The position numbers and the translations under genes were made by a program. This document shows, piece by piece, positions 19,811-28,168 of a stretch of DNA of 64,000 nucleotides. The first letter of the stretch is position 1, and every line of letters begins with the position of its first letter. Under the pieces are notes generated by a model. That model had not been told where the DNA came from and searched no databases. It worked only from the letters and a program-made list of their open reading frames with translations. Origin of the DNA: Halomonas elongata DSM 2581 (GTDB taxonomy: Bacteria; Pseudomonadota; Gammaproteobacteria; Pseudomonadales; Halomonadaceae); NCBI RefSeq assembly GCF_000196875.2, contig NC_014532.2, forward strand, positions 682,001 through 746,000, in the 5' to 3' direction.

Positions 19811-21010
19811 ATGTCGGATGCCTCACGCTCTGTCGAGCGTATCAAGGAAGTTTTCATCGCCTTTCTGTTGCTGGGCCTGACGTCTTTCGGCGGCCCTATC
19901 GCCCATCTTGGCTATTTTCGCTCCGAATTCGTGGAACGTCGCCGCTGGCTCACCGAGCGGACCTATGCTGACCTGGTGGCGCTGTGTCAGTTCCTGCCGG
20001 GGCCGGCCAGCAGTCAGGTTGGCTTTACCCTTGGCCTGATGCGGGCCGGGCCGTGGGGAGCCGCGGCGGCCTGGACGGCTTTTACGCTGCCCTCGGCCAT
20101 TGTGCTGGTGCTGTTCGCCATGGGCGCCGCCAAGCTTGATGGGCCCGTCAGCCAGGGCATCATTCACGGTCTCAAGGTGACGGCCGTGGCTATCGTCGCC
20201 CACGCCGTATGGGGCATGGCGCGTAGCCTGTGCCCCGACCGCCGGCGCGCCGGCATCGCCCTGGCCGCTGTGTTCACCGTGGTGCTGGTCAACGGGCCGC
20301 TGGGGCAGGTCATGGCCATCGTGATCGGCGCTCTGGCAGGGATGATGTTGTGTCGATCTCACGCCGAGGCCGACGTACACGAACTGGCGTTACCCGTCTC
20401 GGCCCGTGCCGGCTATCTGGCGGGGGGCGTCTTCGTCATCCTGCTGCTCGGCTTGCCGCTGCTGGCCTGGGCCAGTCCCTCCGCGACCCTGGCGGTCATG
20501 GATGCCTTCTATCGTGCCGGGGCCCTGGTGTTCGGCGGCGGGCATGTGGTGTTGCCGCTGCTGGAGGCCGAAGTGGTGCAATCCGGCTGGGTCAGTGCGG
20601 ACGAGTTCCTGACAGGTTATGGCGCCGCCCAGGCCGTGCCGGGGCCGCTGTTCACCTTTTCCTCCTACCTGGGAGCGGTGATGACGCCGCTCGGCGGCAG
20701 CCTGTTCGGTGCGGCCCTGGCACTGGTGATGATCTTCCTGCCCGGGATGCTGCTGTTGGTGGCGGTGCTGCCGCATTGGAATCGATTCCGTCGCTGGGAC
20801 AGCGCCCAGGCGCTGATGCGCGGCGCCAATGCCGCCGTGGTGGGCGTCCTGGGGGCTGCCCTCTATCAACCGGTCTGGACCAGTGCCATTCTCGGCCCCC
20901 GCGAGTTCGCCCTGGCGCTGACCGGCTTTCTCCTGCTCGGCGTATGGAAGCTGCCCGCCTGGGCGGTAGTGGCCATCCTTGCGGGTGGCGGTATTCTCAT
21001 CTCCCTGTAG
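19811..21010 (+). CDS. chrA: Chromate transporter ChrA (two CHR domains)
   Basis: 399 residues, the length of bidomain ChrA. The two homologous halves are visible: LGLTSFGGPIAHLGYFRSEFVERRRWL (18-44) with LCQFLPGPASSQVGF in the first, and FGGGHVVLPLLEAEVV (about 238-253) with GYGAAQAVPGPLFTF in the second. About ten membrane segments. The family exports chromate using the proton gradient; some members move other oxyanions. The ATG at 19811 follows AGGAGC. No chrB regulator is adjacent. Confidence 0.92.
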   Translation: MSDASRSVERIKEVFIAFLLLGLTSFGGPIAHLGYFRSEFVERRRWLTERTYADLVALCQFLPGPASSQVGFTLGLMRAGPWGAAAAWTAFTLPSAIVLVLFAMGAAKLDGPVSQGIIHGLKVTAVAIVAHAVWGMARSLCPDRRRAGIALAAVFTVVLVNGPLGQVMAIVIGALAGMMLCRSHAEADVHELALPVSARAGYLAGGVFVILLLGLPLLAWASPSATLAVMDAFYRAGALVFGGGHVVLPLLEAEVVQSGWVSADEFLTGYGAAQAVPGPLFTFSSYLGAVMTPLGGSLFGAALALVMIFLPGMLLLVAVLPHWNRFRRWDSAQALMRGANAAVVGVLGAALYQPVWTSAILGPREFALALTGFLLLGVWKLPAWAVVAILAGGGILISL

Positions 21011-21135
21011 TTCTAATTTGAACGTCCAATAAAAATAAAATATGATCATTCGGTCTTTTTTCGATAACAAAGCGTGATCGAGCTGCCCGGAGAATCAGGC
21101 AGCGCTGTTCGAGATCACCCAAGCAGGAGATGTTC

Positions 21136-21915
21136 ATGATGCTGTTCGGCCGCAATACACTGCTCGCCGCCGCCCTGTTCGCCGGTGCGGCGCCAGTTGC
21201 CAGTGCCGCCTCCGACGCGGCGACCGATGGCGAGGCCATCTGTGCCCAGGCTGCCTATTCCATGGGGCTTCGCTATCAGCAGCGTTCCGCCGAGGTCGCT
21301 GCCTTGCAGCGTCAGGGCTTTGCTCTGGCCACTCTGCGCCTCGAGCAGGCCATCGCCGATCATGAAGAGGGCGCAAACCTGGCGATCATCACCGATCTGG
21401 ACGAGACGGTGCTCGATAATAGCGCCCTGCTGGCCCGCGACATGCAGGCATGCCATGACTACACCACCTGGGATACCTGGAAGCATTGGGAGCGTGAGGG
21501 AGAGCCGCGCCTGATTCCCGGCGCTGCGGACTTCCTCGAGTTCGCCGACGAGCAGGGCGTGGATATCTTCTATGTTTCCGACCGCTACCAGGAGAACGAG
21601 GCCGATACCATCGCGAGCCTCGAAGCCCTGGAGCTGCCCCAGGTATCGAAAGACAGCGTCATGCTGCTCGGGCCGCCCAAGGCGGAGCGTCGGGCCGAGG
21701 TCGTCGAGAACCACACCCTGGTGATGCAGCTCGGCGACTCGCTGCATGACTTCTCCGGCAAATTCGCCGATGCCGATCTCGAAGGGCAGCGTCGCCTGGT
21801 CGAGGAGAACGCCGAGCGATTCGGCGACGACTGGATCGTCTTCCCCAACGCCGGCTATGGCGACTGGAGCGAAGCCGAACTCGACGCCTGGGATGCGCCA
21901 CTCGAAACTGAGTGA
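21136..21915 (+). CDS. Class C (HAD) acid phosphatase/5'-nucleotidase, exported
   Basis: 259 residues if the ATG at 21136 is used; this gives CAGGAG at proper spacing, while the ATG at 21130 lies against it. A signal peptide (LFGRNTLLAAALFAGAAPVASA) is clear, without a lipobox. The HAD nucleophile motif is IITDLDETVLDNSAL (about 92-106), and the second acid block is QLGDSLHDFSGKF. This fits the e(P4)/AphA-like class C acid phosphatases, which dephosphorylate nucleotides in the periplasm. It lies ahead of a phosphate-related set (CYTH triphosphatase, DUF47, PiT). Confidence 0.9.
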   Translation: MMLFGRNTLLAAALFAGAAPVASAASDAATDGEAICAQAAYSMGLRYQQRSAEVAALQRQGFALATLRLEQAIADHEEGANLAIITDLDETVLDNSALLARDMQACHDYTTWDTWKHWEREGEPRLIPGAADFLEFADEQGVDIFYVSDRYQENEADTIASLEALELPQVSKDSVMLLGPPKAERRAEVVENHTLVMQLGDSLHDFSGKFADADLEGQRRLVEENAERFGDDWIVFPNAGYGDWSEAELDAWDAPLETE

Positions 21916-21940
21916 TCATAGACCCGCTGGCTCTGTAAGG

Positions 21941-21971
21941 TGCGCCTCATGGCTTGTCGCCATGAGGCGCA
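21941..21971. terminator. Shared hairpin between convergent phosphatase and channel genes
   Basis: A 13-bp perfect stem, TGCGCCTCATGGC (21941-21953) with GCCATGAGGCGCA (21959-21971), 5-base loop. It overlaps the last codons of the channel gene. No T-run on either side. Confidence 0.5.
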
Positions 21972-22831
21972 TCGTCGTTTTCGGCTCTCGGGTCCGGTGT
22001 CTCTTCGTCCAGCCAGGTGCCGCAGTGCAGGCAGTAGCTGGCGCGCTTCTCGTGCCGATCGTGCCCACAGCCGGGGCAGGCCTCGTCGGAGTAGCGGTCG
22101 GCGCGAATCGAGCGGATCACCTCGGCGGAGAAGACGCCGGTGGGCACGGCGATGATCGAGTAGCCGGTCAGCATCATCATCACCGAAATGGTCTGGCCCA
22201 ACGGCGTCACCGGTGTGATGTCGCCGTAGCCGACGGTGGTCAGGGTGACCGCCGCCCAGTAGATCGCCTTGGGAATGCTGGTGAAGCCGGCCTCGGCCGG
22301 CTCGATCAGGTAGACCAGCGAGGCAAAGATGGTGATCAGCATGCAGACGGTGAACAGGAACAGGAATATCTGTCGGGCACTGCGCTTCAGGGCGTCGAGC
22401 AGCAGGCGCCCCTCACCGATGAACTCCATCAGGCGCAGCACACGGAAGATGCGCAGAACGCGCAGCAGACGCACCACCACCAGGGATTGCGCCCCTGGCA
22501 GCATCAGTGCCAGCCAGGTGGGCAGGATGGCCAGCAGGTCGATGATGCCGTAGAAGCTGCGCAGGTACTTCCAGGGGCGCTCCAGGCAGTAGAGGCGCAC
22601 CGCCAGCTCGAAGGTGAAGATCAGGGTGAAGCCCCATTCCAGCCAGTAGAACCAACTGCCATAGCGCTCGCGCAGCGGCGCGACACTCTCCAGCATCACC
22701 ACCAGCACGCTGCCCAGAATCACTCCGATCAAGGCGATATCGAAGGCCTTGGCCAAGGGCGTGTCGGATTCGAAGATGAGCTGGAAGATTCGGGTACGCA
22801 GACCTTCCGAGGCAGGCTTGAGGCTGTTCAC
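21947..22831 (-). CDS. Voltage-gated potassium channel-like ion transporter with C-terminal zinc ribbon
   Basis: 294 residues. Six membrane segments: S1-S3 (about 27-110), a charged S4 (VVVRLLRVLRIFRVLRLMEF, about 130-149), S5, a pore loop with the selectivity filter TLTTVGYGDITPVTPLG (about 203-219), and S6. This is the Kv-type prokaryotic channel plan. After S6 a cytoplasmic tail has CPGCGHDRHEKRASYCLHC, a four-cysteine zinc-ribbon pattern, unusual for channels and perhaps a sensor or assembly domain. It is upstream of the convergent hairpin and 27 bases downstream of the CYTH gene, in the same direction. Confidence 0.9.
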   Translation of the reverse strand: MNSLKPASEGLRTRIFQLIFESDTPLAKAFDIALIGVILGSVLVVMLESVAPLRERYGSWFYWLEWGFTLIFTFELAVRLYCLERPWKYLRSFYGIIDLLAILPTWLALMLPGAQSLVVVRLLRVLRIFRVLRLMEFIGEGRLLLDALKRSARQIFLFLFTVCMLITIFASLVYLIEPAEAGFTSIPKAIYWAAVTLTTVGYGDITPVTPLGQTISVMMMLTGYSIIAVPTGVFSAEVIRSIRADRYSDEACPGCGHDRHEKRASYCLHCGTWLDEETPDPRAENDDAPHGDKP

Positions 22832-22858
22832 GGTGGGCGTCGTCCTTGTCGTTGAGAC

Positions 22859-23725
22859 TCAGTTGAGGGCGGCGTCTCCTGGCAAACGGCGTGACAGGGA
22901 CAGCGCATGCATGCCGAAGGCTTCGTTCAGCCAGGCATCGTCGTCCAGGGCCTTGGCCAGCCAGCGGGCGTCGCTCGCGGTATCATCGCCCAGTTCCGCC
23001 AGACATTGAAAGGCGGCTTGTGCTTCGCGGCGCCAGGTCGGGTCGCCGGTATCGCTCAGGGCATCCAGGGCGACGCTGGCGCGATGCAGCCAGGCAGCGG
23101 GGCTGCCGCCTTCGGGCAGCTGCCACTGCCCGAGGAGCAGGGCGCCGCCCCGGGCCGCCTTGCTGGTGTCCGAAGGGCGCAGGGGGACGTGTTCGGCGAG
23201 GGTGGCGGCGAGTGCATGCAGGGCGTTCTCCGCTCCTTGCTTGAGCTCGAGTTCCAGCTCGCGGATCCTGGCCGTTCGCTGGCCTGCCCGGATCTCGCCG
23301 CTATCCAGCGCCACTTCGATGACGGCATCGCCGTCTTCCACCAGCCAGGTCTCGCGGGTGAAGTCGGTGACGAAACGCGGCTCGAGGCGTGCCAGGATGT
23401 CCTGGCCGAATTCGGCCATGGGGGGAATCTCGGCGAGTCCTTCATGATCCAGCCCCGGGCCTTCTACCGGCCATTCCCATTCGCCCCGGCTCGAGAGGCC
23501 GCCTCCGCCCTGGCCCCGGGTCTTCACGGTCTGCAGCAGCCGCTCGCCATCACGGCGCAGGCGCAGGGCGCTGCGTGCGGCTTCCAGATCGCCCTCGGGG
23601 GTGTCGAAATAGGTATTGCCCAACTGGCTGACCCGCGAAGGCAGGGCGGCGAGTCGTGGATGGCGGCGCAGGGCATCCGGCCCCGACTCGCCGAGGGCCA
23701 GCTTGAGTTCGATTTCGCTTGCCAT
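22859..23725 (-). CDS. CYTH-domain inorganic triphosphatase (YgiF-like, short)
   Basis: 288 residues. The diagnostic N-terminal EIELKLAL (residues 4-11) opens a CYTH tunnel domain (about 3-200) with YFDTPEGDLEAARSALRLRRDG and a run of charged strands. The remaining 85 residues resemble the start of a CHAD domain but are far shorter than in E. coli YgiF (433 residues). The family hydrolyses tripolyphosphate or nucleoside triphosphates. Next to DUF47-PiT genes on the other strand, it adds to a phosphate-handling neighbourhood. Likely cotranscribed with the channel gene 27 bases downstream. Confidence 0.88.
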   Translation of the reverse strand: MASEIELKLALGESGPDALRRHPRLAALPSRVSQLGNTYFDTPEGDLEAARSALRLRRDGERLLQTVKTRGQGGGGLSSRGEWEWPVEGPGLDHEGLAEIPPMAEFGQDILARLEPRFVTDFTRETWLVEDGDAVIEVALDSGEIRAGQRTARIRELELELKQGAENALHALAATLAEHVPLRPSDTSKAARGGALLLGQWQLPEGGSPAAWLHRASVALDALSDTGDPTWRREAQAAFQCLAELGDDTASDARWLAKALDDDAWLNEAFGMHALSLSRRLPGDAALN

Positions 23726-23827
23726 GACCGGCTTGCCTCGTATCGATGAAATGAAAGAGAGGTTAATTTTTCATGACGCATGGATGGTCAGTCACTATAC
23801 TAACGCCGCCATTTTCCAAGTGTTCAG

Positions 23828-24514
23828 ATGCCCATGGTGACATCCAATCCTTTTTCCGCGATGTTTGGCCGTTCGCCATTCCAGCCGTTGCTGGCGCATA
23901 TCGTCAAGGTCAATGATTGTGCGGAGCAACTGCTGCCATTCTTCGAAGCCACGCTCAATGGCGACTGGCAGGAAGCCGGCGTTCACCGCGAGACCATCAC
24001 GCGTCTCGAGCACGAAGCCGACGAGCTCAAGACCGAGCTGCGCCTCAATCTCCCCAACACCATGTTCCTGCCGGTCTCTCGTTCTGACCTGCTGGATTTG
24101 ATCAGCGTCCAGGACAAGATCGCCAACAAGGTTCGCGACATCACCGGCATCATGCTGGGCCGCAGCATGCAGGTGCCGGAAGCGCTGGCCGGCCCCATGC
24201 GCGATTACATGCAGACCTCCGTGGCCTGCGTGGGTCAGGCGCGCCAGGCGCTGGAAGAGCTCAAGGATCTGCTCGAGTCCGGCTTCGGGCGCAACGTCTC
24301 CGACGTCATGCAGAACCTGATTCGCGAGCTTCACACCCTGGAGCAGCAGGCCGATAACCAGCAAATCGCCATCCGCCGCCAGTTGTTCGCACTGGAGGAC
24401 AGCCTGCCACCGGTGGAAGTGATGTTCCTCTACAAGATCATCGACTGGGTCGGTGAACTGTCTGACCGCGCCGAGCGTGTCGGCAGTCGCCTTCAGATCA
24501 TGACGGCCAATTGA
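23828..24514 (+). CDS. PhoU-like DUF47/TIGR00153 protein
   Basis: 228 residues, all-helical. FSAMFGRSPFQPLLAHI near the N terminus (9-25) and ETITRLEHEADELKTELRLNLPNTMFLPVSRSDLLDLISVQDKIANK (about 54-100) are typical of DUF47, a PhoU relative with acidic metal-binding helices. The gene lies 60 bases before a PiT transporter, its normal partner, and probably modulates phosphate uptake by that carrier. The ATG at 23828 has a weak ribosome site; MVTSN two codons on is an alternative. Confidence 0.92.
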   Translation: MPMVTSNPFSAMFGRSPFQPLLAHIVKVNDCAEQLLPFFEATLNGDWQEAGVHRETITRLEHEADELKTELRLNLPNTMFLPVSRSDLLDLISVQDKIANKVRDITGIMLGRSMQVPEALAGPMRDYMQTSVACVGQARQALEELKDLLESGFGRNVSDVMQNLIRELHTLEQQADNQQIAIRRQLFALEDSLPPVEVMFLYKIIDWVGELSDRAERVGSRLQIMTAN

Positions 24515-24574
24515 TCGGGATCTCTCCCGAGCACTATCCGCCACTCTTACTGACCGCAGAAGGGACATCGTCCT

Positions 24575-25840
24575 ATGTCGATCATCGCGCAACATGGCGA
24601 CATCTTCATCATTCTTGCCTGTCTATTCGGCCTCTTCATGGCCTGGGGCGTAGGGGCCAACGACGTGGCCAACGCCATGGGCACCTCGGTGGGGTCCAAG
24701 GCAATTACCATCAAGCAGGCGATCATCATCGCCGTGATCTTCGAGTTCCTCGGTGCCTGGCTGGCCGGCGGCGAGGTCACCGATACCATCCGCAAGGGCA
24801 TCATTGACCCGGCCATGCTGCAGAGCGATCCCCAGTTGCTGGTCTACGGCATGCTGGCCGCCTTGCTGGCGGCGGCGACCTGGTTGATGATCGCTTCTAT
24901 GCGTGGCTGGCCGGTTTCCACCACCCATTCCATCGTCGGTGCCATCGTCGGCTTCGCCATGGCCGGGTTGGGCCTCGAGGCCATTGACTGGTCCCAGGTC
25001 GGCCAGATCGCTGCCAGTTGGGTGGTCTCGCCGCTGATGTCCGGCTCCATTGCCTTCATGTTGTTCAGGTCCGTCCAGCACCTGATCTTCGAGAACCGCG
25101 ATCCCTTCGCGGCCGCCAAGCGCTATGTACCGATGTATGTCTTCCTGGTCGGCTTCATCGTCGCCATGGTGACCTTCACCAAGGGGCTCAAGCATGTCGG
25201 CCTCGAGCTAGGTTTCGGTGCCAGCCTGCTGTATTCCATTCTGCTGGGACTGGCCCTGATGGGGCTGGGGATACTGCGGGAGCGTCGCGTGGGCGCCGGC
25301 AAGCGCCAGGACGATACCTTCGGCTTCGGTGGCGTGGAGCGCGTCTTCGGCGTGCTGATGCTGTTCACCGCCTGCGCCATGGCCTTCGCCCACGGTTCCA
25401 ATGACGTGGCCAACGCCGTCGGCCCCCTGGCCGCGGTGATCAGCGTCGTGGAAAGTGGCGGCAATGTCGGCGGCGAAGCCCTGGTGCCCTGGTGGGTGCT
25501 GATCCTCGGCGGTGGCGGCATCGTCGTCGGCCTGGTGACCTATGGCCACAAGGTCATCGCCACCGTGGGTACCGGCATCACCGAACTGACGCCGAGCCGT
25601 GGATTCGCCGCGACCCTGGCTGCCGCCACCACCGTGGTGCTGGCCTCGGGTACCGGCCTGCCGATCTCCACCACTCACACCCTGGTCGGTGCGGTGCTCG
25701 GTGTGGGCCTGGCACGCGGCATGGCGGCGCTCAACCTGCGCGTGATCGGCACCATCGTGATGTCCTGGCTGATCACGCTGCCGGCGGGCGCGGCGCTGGC
25801 GATCATGTTCTTCTTCATGTTCAAGGGAATGTTCAGCTGA
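24575..25840 (+). CDS. pit: PiT-family inorganic phosphate transporter
   Basis: 421 residues, about ten membrane segments. The two PD001131 signature copies are clear: GVGANDVANAMGTSVGSKAI (about 25-44) and AHGSNDVANAVGPLAAV (about 271-287), and the PiT sequence STTHSIVGAIVGF is repeated as STTHTLVGAVLGVG. It imports metal-phosphate with protons, with low affinity. ATG at 24575 follows AGAAGGGA. Coupled to the DUF47 gene before it. Confidence 0.95.
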   Translation: MSIIAQHGDIFIILACLFGLFMAWGVGANDVANAMGTSVGSKAITIKQAIIIAVIFEFLGAWLAGGEVTDTIRKGIIDPAMLQSDPQLLVYGMLAALLAAATWLMIASMRGWPVSTTHSIVGAIVGFAMAGLGLEAIDWSQVGQIAASWVVSPLMSGSIAFMLFRSVQHLIFENRDPFAAAKRYVPMYVFLVGFIVAMVTFTKGLKHVGLELGFGASLLYSILLGLALMGLGILRERRVGAGKRQDDTFGFGGVERVFGVLMLFTACAMAFAHGSNDVANAVGPLAAVISVVESGGNVGGEALVPWWVLILGGGGIVVGLVTYGHKVIATVGTGITELTPSRGFAATLAAATTVVLASGTGLPISTTHTLVGAVLGVGLARGMAALNLRVIGTIVMSWLITLPAGAALAIMFFFMFKGMFS

Positions 25841-26158
25841 AGCGCGGTGATTAGCTGCTGCGCTCGACATCCTGGCCGCCAGCGGCACTCGGGACCCTCA
25901 TTTACGCTCATGTAAACTGTAGTTCTCGTGTTCCGGTGGCGGCCAGCCTACCTTCGCTCGCCACGCCAATCCCTCGCGCTCAGGTCGGCCGAACTTCGAG
26001 TTTCGAGAGGCGAACTCACCGGACAGTAGCCGCCATTGGAAGATGCCTGGTTCCCGGCTCGTAGCCCGAGGTTCGTGGCCCGCCGTGGTGCCGCCGTTTT
26101 CATGGGTCTGATATAGTCAAGGTTCGCGTTTACTTTCACCTGCTGCCGGAGCGCGGCC
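25841..26158. other. Gap between pit and argA
   Basis: No gene supported. CTGGCCGCCA (25872-25881) is the reverse complement of TGGCGGCCAG (25937-25946), and inside that loop TTTAC (25901-25905) and GTAAA (25912-25916) form a small nested repeat; together they could form a cruciform or a weak terminator for pit. The argA promoter should lie about 26090-26140. Confidence 0.4.
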
Positions 26159-27472
26159 TTGGATACTCGTTTCCCCTTCGTTGATTGGTTTCGCAATTCC
26201 TCTCCCTACATCAATGCGCATCGAGGACGTACCTTCGTCATCCTGATCGAGGGCGAGGCGGTGTCCGAGGGACGCGGCGAACAGCTCATCCAGGATCTGG
26301 CGCTGTTGCACACCCTGGGCGTTCGTCTGGTGGTGGTGCTGGGGATTCGCCCTCAGGTCAATGCCGCCCTCGAGGCGGCGTCGATCACGCCGCGCCGCCA
26401 TCACGGGCGCTGGGTGGCCGACGATGCGATCATGGAGCGGGTCGAGCGGGTCGCTGCCGAGCAGCGCCTGTGGCTGGAGGCACGGTTGTCTCTGGGGTTG
26501 CCCAACTCGCCGTTGCACGGTGTCGAGATGACGGCCGTATCCGGCAACCTGGTGATGGCCAAGCCGCTGGGTGTGCGCGACGGTGTCGATTTCGCGCGTA
26601 GCGGCGAGGTGCGCCGGGTTCGCGAGACGGCGATCAGTGGCCTGCTGGAACAGGGCTCCCTGGTGCTGCTGCCACCACTGGGCTATTCCAGTACCGGTGA
26701 AGTCTTCGATCTCGACGCTGCCGAAGTTGCCCAGAAGGTGGCGACGGCGCTGGCCGCCGACAAGCTGATTCTGCTCGGCGAGGCCAAGGGCCTGTTCGAT
26801 GCCCAGGGGCAGCTACAGCGTCAGTTGACACCGGATGAGGCGAGTGGGTGGCTCGACGAGACCTCGCCCGGTGACGAAGCCCATCGCCATCTGGGAGCGG
26901 CCTGCGCCGCCGCCCGACATGGCGTGGCGCGTACTCATCTGCTGTCGTGGCGTGATCACGATGCCTTGCTCGGAGAGCTGTTCACCCGTGACGGCGTGGG
27001 CACCATGATCTCCCGGCACCGCTATGAGCAGTTGCGTGCCGCCGAGGTCGCGGATGTCGGTGGCTTGCTGGAACTGCTCGAACCGCTGGAGCGTCGCGGC
27101 ATGCTGGTGCCACGCTCCAGGGAACGGCTGGAGTACGAGATCGACGATTATGTCGTCATCGAACGCGACGGCATGGTCATCGGTTGTGCTGCCCTGCATC
27201 CCTTCCCCGATGCCAGCATGGGAGAACTCGCCTGCGTGGCAGTGCATGTCGACTATCGTGGCGGTGCCCGAGGCGATCTGCTGCTGGGCGAGGTGGAGCG
27301 TCGTGCCCGTCGGCTGGGACTGGACTCGCTGTTCGCCCTGACCACCCATACGTCGCACTGGTTCTTCGAACATGGCTTCGGCGCCGCCGACCTCTCCGAC
27401 CTGCCTCCCCTCAAGCGTGATACCTACAATCATGCCAGGCAGTCGAAGGTGTTGATCAAGCCGCTCGTCTGA
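26159..27472 (+). CDS. argA: N-acetylglutamate synthase (amino-acid kinase plus GNAT)
   Basis: 437 residues, first step of arginine biosynthesis. The N-terminal amino-acid kinase-like domain (about 1-280: FRNSSPYINAHRGRTFVI at 11-28, GVRLVVVLGIRPQ near 57-69) binds arginine for feedback control; the GNAT domain (about 290-437) has GCAALHPFPDASMGELACVAV and HTSHWFFEHGF near the end. The start is TTG at 26159 (Leu-Asp-Thr-Arg-Phe): the frame is closed by a TAG at 26114 and no ATG or GTG lies between. GGAG 8 bases upstream supports this start. Confidence 0.95.
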   Translation: MDTRFPFVDWFRNSSPYINAHRGRTFVILIEGEAVSEGRGEQLIQDLALLHTLGVRLVVVLGIRPQVNAALEAASITPRRHHGRWVADDAIMERVERVAAEQRLWLEARLSLGLPNSPLHGVEMTAVSGNLVMAKPLGVRDGVDFARSGEVRRVRETAISGLLEQGSLVLLPPLGYSSTGEVFDLDAAEVAQKVATALAADKLILLGEAKGLFDAQGQLQRQLTPDEASGWLDETSPGDEAHRHLGAACAAARHGVARTHLLSWRDHDALLGELFTRDGVGTMISRHRYEQLRAAEVADVGGLLELLEPLERRGMLVPRSRERLEYEIDDYVVIERDGMVIGCAALHPFPDASMGELACVAVHVDYRGGARGDLLLGEVERRARRLGLDSLFALTTHTSHWFFEHGFGAADLSDLPPLKRDTYNHARQSKVLIKPLV

Positions 27473-27507
27473 GGGCGGCGGCACCCTGTCCTGGTTCTGC
27501 AAAAACT

Positions 27508-27533
27508 AAAATGTCGCCTTATGGCGACATTTT
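27508..27533 (+). terminator. argA terminator that also matches a GlrR operator
   Basis: AAAATGTCGCC (27508-27518) and GGCGACATTTT (27523-27533), TTAT loop, followed by AACTTTC. The same bases read TGTC-N10-GACA (27512-27529), the GlrR binding pattern known upstream of glmY. Confidence 0.75.
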
Positions 27534-27576
27534 AACTTTCTGTTTTTCAGTGGTTTTTTGTCATGTGGTCGAATTG

Positions 27577-27594
27577 CGTCGCAATGTGGCGACG
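27577..27594. promoter_or_regulatory. Second GlrR-like site
   Basis: CGTC-GCAATGTGGC-GACG, a palindrome with the same spacing and inner GC...GGC as the site at 27512. It ends 98 bases before the -24 element at 27692, a normal enhancer distance for sigma-54. Confidence 0.5.
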
Positions 27595-27691
27595 TTTTTC
27601 GGTGTCCGTTGACGCCCATATCGCTGAACGGGGGACATGTCACATAAAGCTGTCTGTATAACTGGTTGAATGAAAAAGGTTTTTGTTTTTG

Positions 27692-27707
27692 TGGCATGCA
27701 TATGGCA
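27692..27707 (+). promoter_or_regulatory. Candidate sigma-54 promoter
   Basis: TGGCATGCATATGGCA compared with the consensus TGGCACGN4TTGCA has two mismatches and the exact GG-N10-GC spacing (GG at 27693, GC at 27705). Transcription would begin near 27717. It lies on the plus strand, toward the putative small RNA and glrK. Confidence 0.65.
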
Positions 27708-27716
27708 ATACACAGG

Positions 27717-28168
27717 GTGAGCAAACGGAGAACGATTCATACGGCTCGAATCATTCTCCGGTCGCCGCGAGGCATGCGACAACACTGCCCTGTGCGCCCG
27801 GCCTCGAAGCGACCAACGTCTGCTCCAGCGATGTGTGACTTTAGGTTGCGATGAGACGGTACCGACAACGTCATGGACGTGTACCGAAAAGGGCAAGGAT
27901 GCTCTGGCATGGACGCCTCTCCCCCGAGATGGGGGACGAATTGCGCACCGGCGCTCCGTGAAGCGACGGTGCCAGGATCGAAGCGGGGTGGTTCGCCACC
28001 CGGCACCTGATGACCGGCCCCTGGTGGCAGACGGATATCGGGTGGCTTCGAGGGTCTTCCCAGGCCCATGGAGAGTCGATCGACGGACGGGACCAGGCCA
28101 GTCGATCGAGCGGCTTTCCAACCCTTCAGTTCCCTGCGTATTGGGCCGGCTCTGCCGGCCTTTTTTTT
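27717..28168 (+). ncRNA. Putative sigma-54-dependent small RNA upstream of glrK
   Basis: No credible reading frame fills this stretch, yet it has a promoter candidate at 27692-27707 and a strong terminator at 28144-28168. In enterobacteria the sigma-54/GlrR-driven glmY RNA lies in exactly this place. The sequence here is not recognisably glmY. It carries seven ANGGA motifs (at about 27725, 27873, 27896, 27909, 28031, 28069 and 28083), more than expected by chance. Several are in or at loops: GGTAC/GTACC with ACGTC-ATG-GACGT inside (27858-27885), GGC-ATGGAC-GCC (about 27907-27918), and a 9-bp stem TCGATCGAC/GTCGATCGA (28076-28109) with GGACGGGAC in its loop. That suggests a CsrA-binding, CsrB/RsmZ-like RNA under GlrR control. 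Confidence 0.6.
28144..28168 (+). terminator. Strong rho-independent terminator of the small RNA
   Basis: GGCCGGC (28144-28150), TCT loop, GCCGGCC (28154-28160), then eight T. It lies 122 bases before glrK. Confidence 0.88.

Noticed and set aside
25872..25946. Small RNA gene between pit and argA
   Set aside because: Nested inverted repeats exist, but there is no promoter-terminator pair or T-run to support a transcript.
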